Of a stretch of DNA of 64,000 bases, positions 35,874-44,382 are shown one piece after another; the first letter of the stretch is position 1, and each line of letters opens with the position of its first letter. The stretch spans positions 62,001-126,000 of the forward strand of contig JAEKLF010000035.1 in assembly GCA_019509985.1 (NCBI GenBank). Direction: 5' to 3'. The stretch comes from Burkholderiales bacterium. Its GTDB lineage: Bacteria > Pseudomonadota > Gammaproteobacteria > Burkholderiales > Burkholderiaceae_C. Under the pieces are notes generated by a model that had not been told where the DNA came from, did not search any database, and was given only the letters and a program-made list of their open reading frames with translations. Both the position numbers and the translations under genes were made by a program.

Positions 35874-37326
35874 TCAGCGCTTGACCGGGTCCAGCGTCAG
35901 CAAGGTGATGTCGTTGCTGCGCATTGGCATGGTGAAGTTCATCAGGCCGTCCTTGCCGATGTTGACGGTGCGCTTTACTTCGGGAAGGTCGCGGGTCAGT
36001 GACTGCAGCTTGGCAAGCTGCGCCGCATCGAGGTTGATGGGCGAACCCATCTCGAGGTAAGCGGTGTAGGCATCGTTGGCCTTGTAGCCGGCGCGGCGCA
36101 GCTCGAGTCGATAGGCGCCCGGCTTCAGGTTGCGCAGCGCGAGCTTGATCGCTGGCGCCGGGCCGTTGGGCACCGGCTTGGCGAAGAACACGCCGTTGCT
36201 GACGCTCTTCTGGTCGGGGTGCTGCCAGTCCCATGCCACGACGGCCGTCTTGTCGCCATCGACTGCGGCCAGCACCTTGTCGTCGGCGCTCGGGATCTCA
36301 TTGCCGCGCAGCGCGTTGAGGTACTTGTAGGCGAACCAGGTCGTCTTGCGCAGGCCATCCCGTGTCATCAGGCCGAAGCCGCCATGGAAGGCGCGGGGCG
36401 GCGGGCCCGGCTCCTCGAACAGGTCGCTGTAGGTCCAGTAGCTCATCGCCTGCGCATAGCCTCGCGTGGCGCACGTCACCGACGATCGAATCGGGGTTCG
36501 GATCCAGGATGCGGTCCGACTTGCCGAATTCGTCGAGGTAGCCCTCCGTGACGCCGTAGGTGTGGGTGGTGACGAAGTCCACCGGCACGCCTTCCTGCTT
36601 GGCATAGGCCAGCAGCTCGGGCACCCAGAAGGCCCCGGCCGTGGCGGGGCCGCCGACCCTCAGCCCCGCGTCCACCTTCTTGAGCGTGCGCGCGGTGCTG
36701 GCGTACAGCTCGAAATAGGCCTTCTGGTCGGCCTTCTCCCAGAAGCCGTCGAGGTTGGGCTCGTTCCATACTTCGAACGGCCACTTGCGCACTTCTTCGA
36801 TGCCATAGCGCTGGATGAGGTGGCGCGCGAAGGCGTCGATCAGTTCGGCCCAGGGCCCCGGCTGCGGGTGCGAGGTGTTGCCCTTCCAGTAGAAGACCTT
36901 CAGGTCGGAGGTCTTCATCACGGCGGGTGTGAAGCCCAGCTCGATGAAGGGCTTGACGCCACTGGCCAGCAGGCCGTCGTACAGCTTGTCGATGCCGGTC
37001 CAGTCGAACACCAGCTTGTCGCCGTCCTTCTTCACCGTGCCGTAGACGTCGTGAAAGATGTCGTGGAAGCGCACATAGCGGAAGCCCAGTTCGCCCGCCG
37101 CCGTCTTGAGCTGGGCGATGTTTTCGGGGCGGCCGGTGGTGCCCGGGTAGTCCGCGCCGACCGAGAGATCGAAGAAGCGGTCCATGGGCTGGGTCGCAGC
37201 AGCGCGGTCCAGCGTCACCACGCGAGCAGCAGGAGTGGCCGCAGGTGTCGCGGCGCACAGACCGAGTGAAAGGAGCGTCGCCGCGAGGCTGATGGCGCTT
37301 CGGGGCAGGGACAGGGATGTGTTCAT
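35874..37326 (-). pseudogene. GH39 beta-xylosidase-like gene with active-site deletion and frameshift
   Basis: From ATG 37326 the frame encodes a signal peptide and a GH39 barrel: DRFFDLSVGADYPGTTGRPE, YVRFHDIFHDV, FDWTGIDKLYDGLLASGVKP, then the acid/base motif WPFEVWNEPNLDGFW. At about 36455-36470 it passes from DPNPDSIVGDVR directly, with a frame change, into YAQAMSYWTYSDLFEEPGPP, which continues to the normal end of the family (beta-sandwich, finishing LLTLDPVKR). Roughly 45-55 residues expected between these points are missing, including the T-E-W-type segment with the nucleophile Glu. The enzyme should be inactive even if expressed. Confidence 0.85.
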
Positions 37327-37486
37327 TGGAGGATTTCGGAGGACTTCGGAAGAGAAGGATGGCAGGCCCGTCGCCAGAAGCTGGACGGCGGCCTGCCGAG
37401 CCTTGGTCGATTCCGGACCGGGGCGGGCACGGAATTCAAAAACAAGGCCCGCCATACGCAGGACCTTCGGACACAGTCACAGGGAA

Positions 37487-39151
37487 TTACAGACCCGAAA
37501 TCGGAGGAAACTCGGAAGCGCCAAGCATGGAGCTAAGCAGGTTCCAGTCCAGGACCGTACCGGTCGTCGCGTCGAAGAGGTCGTTTTGGATGTTCCAGCC
37601 GGTGCCACTGAAACCAAGACTGTTGATCTTGTTCTGCACGTACTTGTTCCAGTGCGTGACCGACCGGTAGTTCTGGTCCTTGTATGAGCCGGTCAGCTCG
37701 GGAAAGTTCTTTACCTCCGCTTTGTATTCGCCGATCAGTACGGGAATACCCCGGTCCGTGAAATACTTCATCTTGGCGAGCTGAATATCAATGAGGCTTT
37801 CGTCGTTTCCCGCCGCGACGTTGCGATTCGTCAGCTGGTTGCTCACTTTATAGTTATATCCCCAGAAGGCTTTCCAGGTCCCCCACGACTCGTCCGTGGT
37901 CATCAAGGTGTAATCGAAGGGATCATAAAAGTGCACTTCGACCATCCGCTTATTCGCCGGATCCGAAGGTAGATTCTTTCCATAGTTAATCGTGTTATCG
38001 ATATTAGTGTTCGGCCCTTGGACGATCAGCCAGCGAACGGCGTTGCCACCGCCGTTGGCGCGCATCGCGTTGATCCAATTCTGCTCATATTGGTAGAGCA
38101 CATCGGTCTTCGCCTGGGATGCCGCGTCAGGTTCGTTAGCGACAGCGAAGGCCAATTTATCGCTGTCGTACCATTTGAAGGTGTTCGCAACCTGGGTCCA
38201 TATGTTGATCAACTTGGCGTTGATCGCAGGGTCGTAGGAATTGAAGCCGTTGCGTTCGAACCAGCCAAGGTCATAGTGGTCGTTGATGATGACGTACAGG
38301 CCATCGGCGAGGGCCCAGTCGACCGTCTGCTTGACCTGGGCCATGAACGCGGGATCGATCGTTCCGTTGGTGGAATGGAAATCCCACGCGACGGGTATGC
38401 GCAGGGTCTTGAACCCTCTATCCCTGATGGAGTCGATCAGCGCCTTGGTCGGCGACGTATACCCCCAGAAGGAATCAAAGGTGTTTCCCAGGTTGATGCC
38501 GGGATTCGGCATGACTTGGGCCTGCGTGGAACCCGGCACGGTGATCGCGAACGCCTGGGTGGTCTTGGCGCCGCAGGTGTTGGTGTAGGTGGCGGTGGCG
38601 GTGCAGCTGGCAGCGGGCGTGATGGTCTGCTGGCGTGCCGAGCCCGACGTGCCGCAGCCGCTCCAGGCCCACGAGCCGCCGTTCACGGGCTGCGGGCCGA
38701 GGATGGCCGAGTTGCCAGCAGTGACGGTGGCAGATGAAGTCTGAACCCAGGAGCCGTTGGCGCTGATGTAGGGCGTGATGGCTGTCGGCGCGCAACTGGT
38801 GCCGCGTGTAGCGCTGGCCGAGCCGGAGTTGTAGCTGCCGGCATTGGTCGTGAACTTGACCCAGTACCAGTACGGCGTGCCGGTGTTGGCCGAGGTGTCC
38901 GCGTAGCTCGTGGCACTGCTTGCCGGCACCGCGATGCGGCTGCGGCCGTTGGGGTCGGCGTCGGTGTCGCGGTAGACCTCCAGCCGCGTGACGGTGCCGC
39001 TGACGGTCCAACTGAGCTGGTTGTTGTTGGCCGAGCCGTTGGCCGTCAGGCAGACGGTGGCGCCGCCGCCACTGCCGCAGTTTTGTGCCTGCGCGAGTGG
39101 CGCCGCGCTCGCGCCGAAGGCGAGCAGCAATGCGGGTATCAAGGTTCTCAT
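37487..39151 (-). CDS. secreted GH5 endoglucanase (cellulase)
   Basis: 554 residues: signal peptide (LIPALLLAFGASAAPLAQA), an FN3-like module about 30-115, a Cys-containing carbohydrate-binding-like module about 115-210 (ITPYISANGSWVQTSSATVT and GPQPVNGGSWAWSGCGTSGS), then a GH5 barrel: NPGINLGNTFDSFWG, LRIPVAWDFH, VIINDHYD, acid/base Glu in FAVANEPDA, and nucleophile Glu in VLIGEYKAEV. It hydrolyses internal beta-1,4-glucosidic bonds of cellulose or related glucans (family knowledge). A LacI-type operator lies 236 bp upstream. The catalytic part has visibly more A/T than the modules. Confidence 0.93.
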   Translation of the reverse strand: MRTLIPALLLAFGASAAPLAQAQNCGSGGGATVCLTANGSANNNQLSWTVSGTVTRLEVYRDTDADPNGRSRIAVPASSATSYADTSANTGTPYWYWVKFTTNAGSYNSGSASATRGTSCAPTAITPYISANGSWVQTSSATVTAGNSAILGPQPVNGGSWAWSGCGTSGSARQQTITPAASCTATATYTNTCGAKTTQAFAITVPGSTQAQVMPNPGINLGNTFDSFWGYTSPTKALIDSIRDRGFKTLRIPVAWDFHSTNGTIDPAFMAQVKQTVDWALADGLYVIINDHYDLGWFERNGFNSYDPAINAKLINIWTQVANTFKWYDSDKLAFAVANEPDAASQAKTDVLYQYEQNWINAMRANGGGNAVRWLIVQGPNTNIDNTINYGKNLPSDPANKRMVEVHFYDPFDYTLMTTDESWGTWKAFWGYNYKVSNQLTNRNVAAGNDESLIDIQLAKMKYFTDRGIPVLIGEYKAEVKNFPELTGSYKDQNYRSVTHWNKYVQNKINSLGFSGTGWNIQNDLFDATTGTVLDWNLLSSMLGASEFPPISGL

Positions 39152-39386
39152 GTTCTACCTTTCAAGTTTGAAAGTGCTCGGCCGGTTGTCTCCTCCGGAC
39201 TCGAGCGTTATGGAAGGACGCAGCTCAGTACATGGGCTTACATCCCGACGCTCCGATGGATTGGGGTGGTAGCTCCAGCACCAGGCCTTGCGGGTCAGGC
39301 TTCGCGGAGAACGGTGCCGGCACGACGGCCTGCGGGATTCGCCCTGGGCATACGACTCCTCCAACCTCGCGCCTTAGTTAATCGGT

Positions 39387-39402
39387 TAATCAATTTTGAT
39401 TA
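39387..39402. promoter_or_regulatory. candidate LacI-family operator, copy 1 (upstream of GH5)
   Basis: TAATCAA-TT-TTGATTA, a perfect dyad in an AT-rich stretch within the 360-bp gap ahead of the GH5 gene. It recurs upstream of the GH27 gene with a 3-bp spacer (41561-41577). The flanks also match (ATCGGTTAATCAATTTT in both), so the two gaps are duplicates. The remaining gap 39152-39512 holds the GH5 promoter/leader and no gene. Confidence 0.65.
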
Positions 39403-39509
39403 TTCGGTAAATCACCTGACGAAAATAATTGCGGCCATGCCGCGAAAGCGATCTTAGTTCGGTCGACGGTCGAACTAACTAGGGGAAAAACCTAGCAGCC
39501 TCGCCCGTG

Positions 39510-39667
39510 TCAAGGAACGATCAGCGGCGTGCTTCGAGGTCCTGGCAAGGTCCGCCTGCGAACGATTTCGACGGGCAGAACGATGTCGCTTGGGCCGGCG
39601 TAGGCTTCCCCACGGCGCTGCGCTTCAATCAACTGCATCAGGACCTCGATCGCGCGGCGCCCCATCT
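39510..39667 (-). pseudogene. 3' remnant of a LacI-family regulator gene
   Basis: Translation on the minus strand gives [51 protein letters not shown] and a stop, nearly identical to the last 50 residues of the intact LacI regulator at 41686-42792. Nothing upstream of the MGRR codons matches LacI; the sequence changes abruptly at about 39667 into a beta-galactosidase fragment. This is the end of a second, deleted LacI gene that once preceded the GH5 gene. Confidence 0.88.
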
Positions 39668-39969
39668 TTGACCAGGACGTCAAGGAAGCTGAAGTCGAAC
39701 CGGCCTTCCTGGGGCTCGACCTGCTGCCAGGCCACCGGCATCAACACGGTGTTGGCATGCGCATCGTTGGTCGCGGCTCAGACCTTGCCCTGGGCCTTGG
39801 GGTAGTTGCTGGAGTTGTGCGCCTGGGCACCGAGCATCAGGAAGGGTTTGCCGTCCACGAGCAAGGCATGGTGCCCGTCGCGCTGCACGAGGCGCGGAGC
39901 TTCGGCGGCGCTGACGGGCGTGATCAGCACTGCGGCGAGCAGCGTCGCGATCAAGGCGGCCTTCTTCAT
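39668..39969 (-). pseudogene. 5' remnant of a GH35/GH42-like (DUF5597) beta-galactosidase gene
   Basis: From ATG 39969: signal peptide (ALIATLLAAVLITPVSAAEA), then RLVQRDGHHALLVDGKPFLM, LGAQAHNSSNYPKAQGKV, a TGA at 39778-39780 standing where a Trp codon (TGG) is expected, and in the same frame [20 protein letters not shown] then [10 protein letters not shown]. About 100 codons survive of a gene normally over 500 codons long. It ends at the junction with the LacI remnant, so both a nonsense mutation and a deletion have hit it. It follows the GH27 gene by 28 bp and was probably in its operon. Confidence 0.85.
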
Positions 39970-39997
39970 GAGTGACGCTTTGCGCGGCCGGGCCCGC

Positions 39998-41263
39998 CTA
40001 CGATTTCGCAGGGCCGGTCAGGCGCAGCATCAGCACGCTGTGTGGCGCCAGCCGCGCTTCCAGTTTGGCGCTGGTGTCGCCCGTCTTCTTGCTCCACAGG
40101 TCGGACCAGCGGTAGACGGCCTGCTTGAAATCGACCGACCGCTTGCTCAGGTCATCGCCCAGGACCTGCTTCTTCCAGTCATGGTGAACGTCGGCAGGCT
40201 GGTTGGAGCGGTTCAGGAACATCAGTGCCCAATCCCCGCCGTCGAGCGGCTTGGCGTAGACCTCCAGCGGCCCGTCGACCAGGACGCGCAGCGCCTGCAC
40301 GCCCAGCTTGTCCTGGCTCACCGCGATCACGCCGGGGTTGGTCAGGATGCGGCGGGTCGACTCGGACATGGAGCGCAGGTCGTTGCCCAGGATGAGGGGC
40401 GAGGCCAGCATGGCCCAGATCGACAGATGGGCGCGGTCTTCATCCTCGCTCATGCCGTTGCCCACTTCGAGCATGTCCATGTCGTTCCAGTGACCGGGCC
40501 CTGCGAAGTTGCGCAGGTTGGCGTCAGCGTGCTTGTCGAGGATGCGCAGCACGCCCAGACCCGTCGAGAAACCGGGATTGAACTGGCAGTCGAAGCAGTT
40601 GTAGATGTCGGGCGTGGTGCGCCACAGATGGCCGACCTTGCCGGCCCACTCCCACGGCTTGCTCATGCCCCATTCGCAGATGCTGAACACCATCGGACGG
40701 CCCGTCTTCGCGATCGCGTCGCGCATCGTGGTGTAGGCCGGCTCGGCGCTCATGCCTGGGGTGTTGCACCAGTCGTACTTGACGTAATCGATGCCCCAAC
40801 GCGCATAGACCAGCGCATCCTGATATTCGTGGCCGCGGCTGCCGGGACGGCCGCCGCAGGTGGTATCGCCGGCATCCGAGTAGATGCCCAGCTTGAGTCC
40901 CTGGCCATGCACATAGTCCGCGAGCGCCTTCATGCCGGATGGGAAGCGCTTCGCGTCGGGCTGGATGTTGCCCTCGGCGTCGCGCTGGCCTTGCCAGCAA
41001 TCGTCAATGTTCACGTACTGGTAGCCGGCGTCCTTCATGCCCGACTTGACCATGGCATCGGCGGTCTCGCGGATCAGGCGTTCGTCGATATCGCAGGCAA
41101 ATTTGTTCCAGCTGTTCCAGCCCATGGGCGGGGTGAGGGCCAGGCCTTCAGCCTTTTGAGCCCAGCTGTTGCCTGCCGCGCCAAGGAACAGGGTCAGCGC
41201 CGCGACGGCCATCATTGCCCAGCTGCGGAACAGCGACTTGTCTCTTGTGTGCTTTGTTTTCAT
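39998..41263 (-). CDS. secreted GH27 alpha-galactosidase
   Basis: 421 residues with a signal peptide (MMAVAALTLFLGAAGNSWAQ). Family blocks: LTPPMGWNSWNKFACDI, YVNIDDCWQG, KLGIYSDAGDTTCGG, catalytic nucleophile Asp in YVKYDWCN, acid/base Asp in GHWNDMDMLEVG, then SPLILGNDLR and a C-terminal beta-sandwich. It removes terminal alpha-1,6-galactose from galactosides or galactomannans (family knowledge). ATG 41263 puts the signal peptide at the N-terminus. Likely controlled by the LacI regulator just upstream through the operator at 41561. Confidence 0.94.
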   Translation of the reverse strand: MKTKHTRDKSLFRSWAMMAVAALTLFLGAAGNSWAQKAEGLALTPPMGWNSWNKFACDIDERLIRETADAMVKSGMKDAGYQYVNIDDCWQGQRDAEGNIQPDAKRFPSGMKALADYVHGQGLKLGIYSDAGDTTCGGRPGSRGHEYQDALVYARWGIDYVKYDWCNTPGMSAEPAYTTMRDAIAKTGRPMVFSICEWGMSKPWEWAGKVGHLWRTTPDIYNCFDCQFNPGFSTGLGVLRILDKHADANLRNFAGPGHWNDMDMLEVGNGMSEDEDRAHLSIWAMLASPLILGNDLRSMSESTRRILTNPGVIAVSQDKLGVQALRVLVDGPLEVYAKPLDGGDWALMFLNRSNQPADVHHDWKKQVLGDDLSKRSVDFKQAVYRWSDLWSKKTGDTSAKLEARLAPHSVLMLRLTGPAKS

Positions 41264-41560
41264 TTCCGGATCACTCTGAGTTCGTTCAGTTGTAGGCGGC
41301 AATCGGCCGGCACGCTCTGGCCTCACCACCACCGCCAGACTCGGCTGGATGGTGGGCGACTCGACAAGGTAGGCCGCCAGACTGTGCGTCCGCCGGCGGC
41401 TGCCCGGCAGCGTCGAGCGCCGAAGATTGGTTGCCCTGTCTCGCGCGGCGGCGAGCGTGCCTGCTAACGCGCAGGCCAGCACTTCTTCGGAGAAATTGTT
41501 GTGTTCGGCCTAGTCCAGGAACATATGGCTTTCGCTGCTTCTGTGGCTTGATTCATCGGT

Positions 41561-41577
41561 TAATCAATTTTTGATTA
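41561..41577. promoter_or_regulatory. candidate LacI-family operator, copy 2 (upstream of GH27)
   Basis: TAATCAA-TTT-TTGATTA lies between the LacI gene and the GH27 gene, followed by a related half-site TTAATC nearby (CCGATTAATCAG). It matches copy 1 upstream of the GH5 gene. A second perfect dyad, ATTGGTCGACCAAT, occurs at 41632-41645; copy 1 has only a degenerate version (AGTTCGGTCGACGG, then TCGAACT), so the TAATCAA dyad is the better conserved element. Confidence 0.65.
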
Positions 41578-41590
41578 TCCGATTAATCAG

Positions 41591-41630
41591 CAGATCAAAA
41601 AAGATGCGGTCACGCCGCACGCGCATCTTA
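41591..41630 (-). terminator. Rho-independent terminator of the LacI gene
   Basis: On the minus strand AAGATGCG-N13-CGCATCTT forms an 8-bp stem followed immediately by a T-run (TTTT) and GATC. It begins 56 bp past the LacI stop, separating it from the GH27 gene, so the regulator and the hydrolase have separate transcripts. Confidence 0.75.
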
Positions 41631-41685
41631 AATTGGTCGACCAATCGAGCTGCTTAGGGGAAAAACCTAGCAACCTCCCCACGCG

Positions 41686-42792
41686 TCAGGGAATGATCAG
41701 CGGCTCGCTTCGAGGTCCTGGCACGGTCCGCCTGTGAACAATCTCGATGGGCATGACGATGTCGCGAGGGCCCTGGTAAGTCTCCCCGCGGCGCTGCGCC
41801 TCGATCAGCTGCATCAGGACCTCGACCGCGCGACGACCCATCTCAAGCAGCGGCTGGCGCACCGTCGTCATACGCAATGTGCGGGCCATCAAGGTGTCGT
41901 CGAAGCCTGCGATCGAAATGTCCCGAGGAACGCTGAATCCGCAACCCTCCAGTGCGTCGATGCAGCCGAAGGCGATGTCATCGCTGCCACAACAGACGGC
42001 CTCGGGCAACGGCTGACCTCGGTGGCGTTGCAGCCATTCCCGCATGGCCTGCCTGCCCCCTTCGGCGGTGAACCACGTGCGGATCACATGGTCGGACGCA
42101 ATCTCCACCCGAGCTTCGGCATGGGCGCGCAGGAAGCCATCGACGCGGACATCCGCGCCCTTGACGTTCACGGGACCACCCATGCAGAGGATCCGGCGAT
42201 AGCCAAGCTCGAGCACGTGGCGTGCAATGGTATAGCCGCCTGCTTCATCGTCGGCCTCGACGTTCACCTGGGCCTGCAATAGCGGGCCAGCATGGATCGT
42301 GACCATGGGCGTATGCGGTGGCAGCCAAGTCGTGCTGTCATCTTCCAGCTGGCGCGCCAGCACGACGAGCCCGTCGACGCGTCCGTCGCACAACGCAGGG
42401 ATGCGCTTGGGCGCTTCTTCCCAGCCACCGAGCGGAAAAATGGATGTGCTCTGTTGGGCTTGCGTCGCGCCCCGCACGACGCCGTTGAAAATTTCCAGGA
42501 AATAGAGGTTGGGCTCCTCATTGGCGATGTTGGCGACGAAGCCGATGGCATTGGTGCGTTGAAACGTCAGTGCACGCGCGGTCGCGTTGGGCCGGTAGCT
42601 CAAGCGCGCCGCCGCCGCGAGGACCCGTTCACGCGTCTCGACCGACACGCGCGTCGAACCCTTCGCACCGCTGAGTGCGGCGGACGCCGCCGCACCCGAA
42701 ACCCCCGCTTCTCGCGCCACGTCAGCAAGCGTGGGCAACTTGTGACGACGGCTCTTCGGCGGCTTGGAAGGCTGGGGTATCGGAGCGGACAC
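41686..42792 (-). CDS. LacI-family transcriptional regulator of the glycoside hydrolase genes
   Basis: 368 residues. The N-terminal HTH and hinge are seen at about 18-75 (PTLADVAREAGVSGAAASAA, then YRPNATARAL), followed by a sugar-binding-protein-like effector domain (GFVANIANEEPNLYFLEIFN, VCCGSDDIAFGCIDALEGCG, ISIAGFDDTLMARTLRMTTV). It lies upstream of GH27 on the same strand. A nearly identical C-terminal copy remains ahead of GH5, and the same dyad occurs at both genes, so this repressor probably controls both. The inducer is likely a galactoside or oligosaccharide (inference). Confidence 0.93.
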   Translation of the reverse strand: MSAPIPQPSKPPKSRRHKLPTLADVAREAGVSGAAASAALSGAKGSTRVSVETRERVLAAAARLSYRPNATARALTFQRTNAIGFVANIANEEPNLYFLEIFNGVVRGATQAQQSTSIFPLGGWEEAPKRIPALCDGRVDGLVVLARQLEDDSTTWLPPHTPMVTIHAGPLLQAQVNVEADDEAGGYTIARHVLELGYRRILCMGGPVNVKGADVRVDGFLRAHAEARVEIASDHVIRTWFTAEGGRQAMREWLQRHRGQPLPEAVCCGSDDIAFGCIDALEGCGFSVPRDISIAGFDDTLMARTLRMTTVRQPLLEMGRRAVEVLMQLIEAQRRGETYQGPRDIVMPIEIVHRRTVPGPRSEPLIIP

Positions 42793-43182
42793 TTCCGGGG
42801 GCTGAAGACGGGGCGAGGCACTCTAGCATCGCGTCTGGCTGGAACCGCGGGAACCGCTGGTGTCCTTCAGTCGAATCAATGCGCCAAGGCAGCTCTGTGC
42901 TTACCTTCGCCAGCTTGCGGCCGGCTCCGTCAGGCCATTCAGCTTGCACTTCGCATGCGGCGCCCTCCGGCCGACCGTGGCCACTGTCGGACCTGACGTC
43001 TTCGTGGCTGACGACCGGAACCTTTTCTGTGGACCCATGAACTTGCCCTTGCCCGCGACGACGCCCGAGTCTGGGCTCAATGAAGCGCCGAGCTGTGAAT
43101 TTGCCCGAACCGCTGAGTCCCGAGAATCCCCAACTGCCTCCCAAGCTTCGGTTCGTCCGGCACCTGCCCGGCGCGCTGGCCC
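42793..43182. other. 390-bp stretch without a recognised gene
   Basis: Both strands are open for over 100 codons here (plus 42860-43294, minus 42722-43186), but both frames run into the neighbouring genes, lack ribosome sites and have compositions typical of random high-GC reading. No repeat, tRNA or terminator was seen. It probably holds the LacI promoter and the 3' flank of the diheme cytochrome gene. Confidence 0.5.
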
Positions 43183-44373
43183 TCACTCACACGCGGGGAG
43201 CGCGGTCTCGCGGATCCAGGCGTTGATCAGATCGATTCCCTCTGTGTGGTTGACTTTGCGACTTATCGGGGGCATCACGTCGCCTGTCATGTAGTGGCTG
43301 AGCCGATAGAGAAGCAGCGAGACCTCGGGTTTGCCGGCGTCGATGTCGTACCGGTAGGGTGCGCCCGGTCCGCCATATGCGAGCGGTGTCTTGCAGACAC
43401 CCCATCGCACCGGCGATGGGCTGACGGTGGCGACGGTCGCAAAGTCGAGCATCAGGCCGCTCTGGAACGCCGCCCCGAGAGGGCTGTGGCAGTGTGCGCA
43501 GTTGACGTCCAGATAGGCCTTGGCTCTCGCGTCAAGGCTTTGCGTCGTGTCGCGCCAGTCGGCGTTCACCGGTGCGCCGGCAACGCCGGGAAAACCGGCG
43601 AGGATTTGGCTGTCAGCCCAATGGACCAGCTGATTTTGAGCAGGCTCGGGCCCGTAGGCGTAAGTCTTGTTCAGATTGCGCGCTTTGGGACCGATGGGAA
43701 GGATGCCGGCGCCGCCTGCAGTCTGGGTTGAATGACATTGTTGACAGGCCTGCGCGTTGGGCACCGCATACATGAACTTCTCGCTCGTGCCGTTGGCCGA
43801 CGTCAGTTCGAGCTTCACGTCCTTGCCGCCGACCTTCAACGTCGCTTCCCGCTGGTCGGCGTCCCAGACGTAAGGCAGTCCCGACCAGCTGCCGCTGGGC
43901 TGCAGCACCAGCACACGCGTCTCGATGAGAACGTTGGCGGAGAGGTCGATCGAGCTCCCCTGTTCGTTTTGCGAACGGCGCGCGACGGCGACATACGCCG
44001 CGTCGTTGCCGGAAGCCTTCGGATAGTAGAAGGTTTTCACAATCGCCGAGCCGACAGGGAAGTCGAACGTTCCGTCGGCCTTGTAGGCGATCTGTCGCCC
44101 CGGCGGTACATAGACTGCGCGCAGCTTGAACGCGTAGTCCGAGAAGAGAGCCGAATTCAGGTCGTAGGGGACCAGGCTGGCGTTCAAGGTCAGCGTCTTG
44201 CCGTCGTTGACCATGAAGTGCCAGTCGGAGAGCTTCTGCGGTGCATTGCTCTGGTCGAAGACCACCACCTCGGGCTGGCCACCGCCACCACCGCAGGCTG
44301 AAAAGATGCCCGCTGCCAATATGGCAAGGACGATCCACTGCATGCGTTCCATGACCGTTAAGTTCGTAAGCAT
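43183..44373 (-). CDS. SO2930-family diheme c-type cytochrome lipoprotein (TIGR03806-like)
   Basis: 396 residues. Lipoprotein signal with lipobox-like FSACGGGGG. Family features: NAPQKLSDWHFMV, LVPYDLNSALFSDYAFKLR, YVPPGRQIAYKADGTFDFPV, GSAIVKTFYYPK; haem sites CQQCH in NAQACQQCHSTQTAGG and CAHCH in YLDVNCAHCHSPLGAA; then DVMPPISRKVNHTEGIDLIN. ATG 44373 has AAGGA 6 nt upstream. It directly follows the parallel beta-helix lipoprotein gene by 9 bp; the two families are known to occur as a pair. Located in the periplasm or outer membrane; the partner reaction is undescribed. Confidence 0.92.
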   Translation of the reverse strand: MLTNLTVMERMQWIVLAILAAGIFSACGGGGGQPEVVVFDQSNAPQKLSDWHFMVNDGKTLTLNASLVPYDLNSALFSDYAFKLRAVYVPPGRQIAYKADGTFDFPVGSAIVKTFYYPKASGNDAAYVAVARRSQNEQGSSIDLSANVLIETRVLVLQPSGSWSGLPYVWDADQREATLKVGGKDVKLELTSANGTSEKFMYAVPNAQACQQCHSTQTAGGAGILPIGPKARNLNKTYAYGPEPAQNQLVHWADSQILAGFPGVAGAPVNADWRDTTQSLDARAKAYLDVNCAHCHSPLGAAFQSGLMLDFATVATVSPSPVRWGVCKTPLAYGGPGAPYRYDIDAGKPEVSLLLYRLSHYMTGDVMPPISRKVNHTEGIDLINAWIRETALPACE

Positions 44374-44382
44374 GACTGTCCT

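Noticed and set aside
41632..41645. ATTGGTCGACCAAT as the main LacI operator
   Set aside because: It is a perfect dyad but is only degenerate in the duplicated gap before GH5, unlike the TAATCAA dyad; it lies within the 3' flank of the LacI gene, close to its terminator.
42722..43294. Genes of 144-154 codons between LacI and the diheme cytochrome
   Set aside because: Frames overlap known genes on both sides, lack ribosome sites and show no recognisable pattern.
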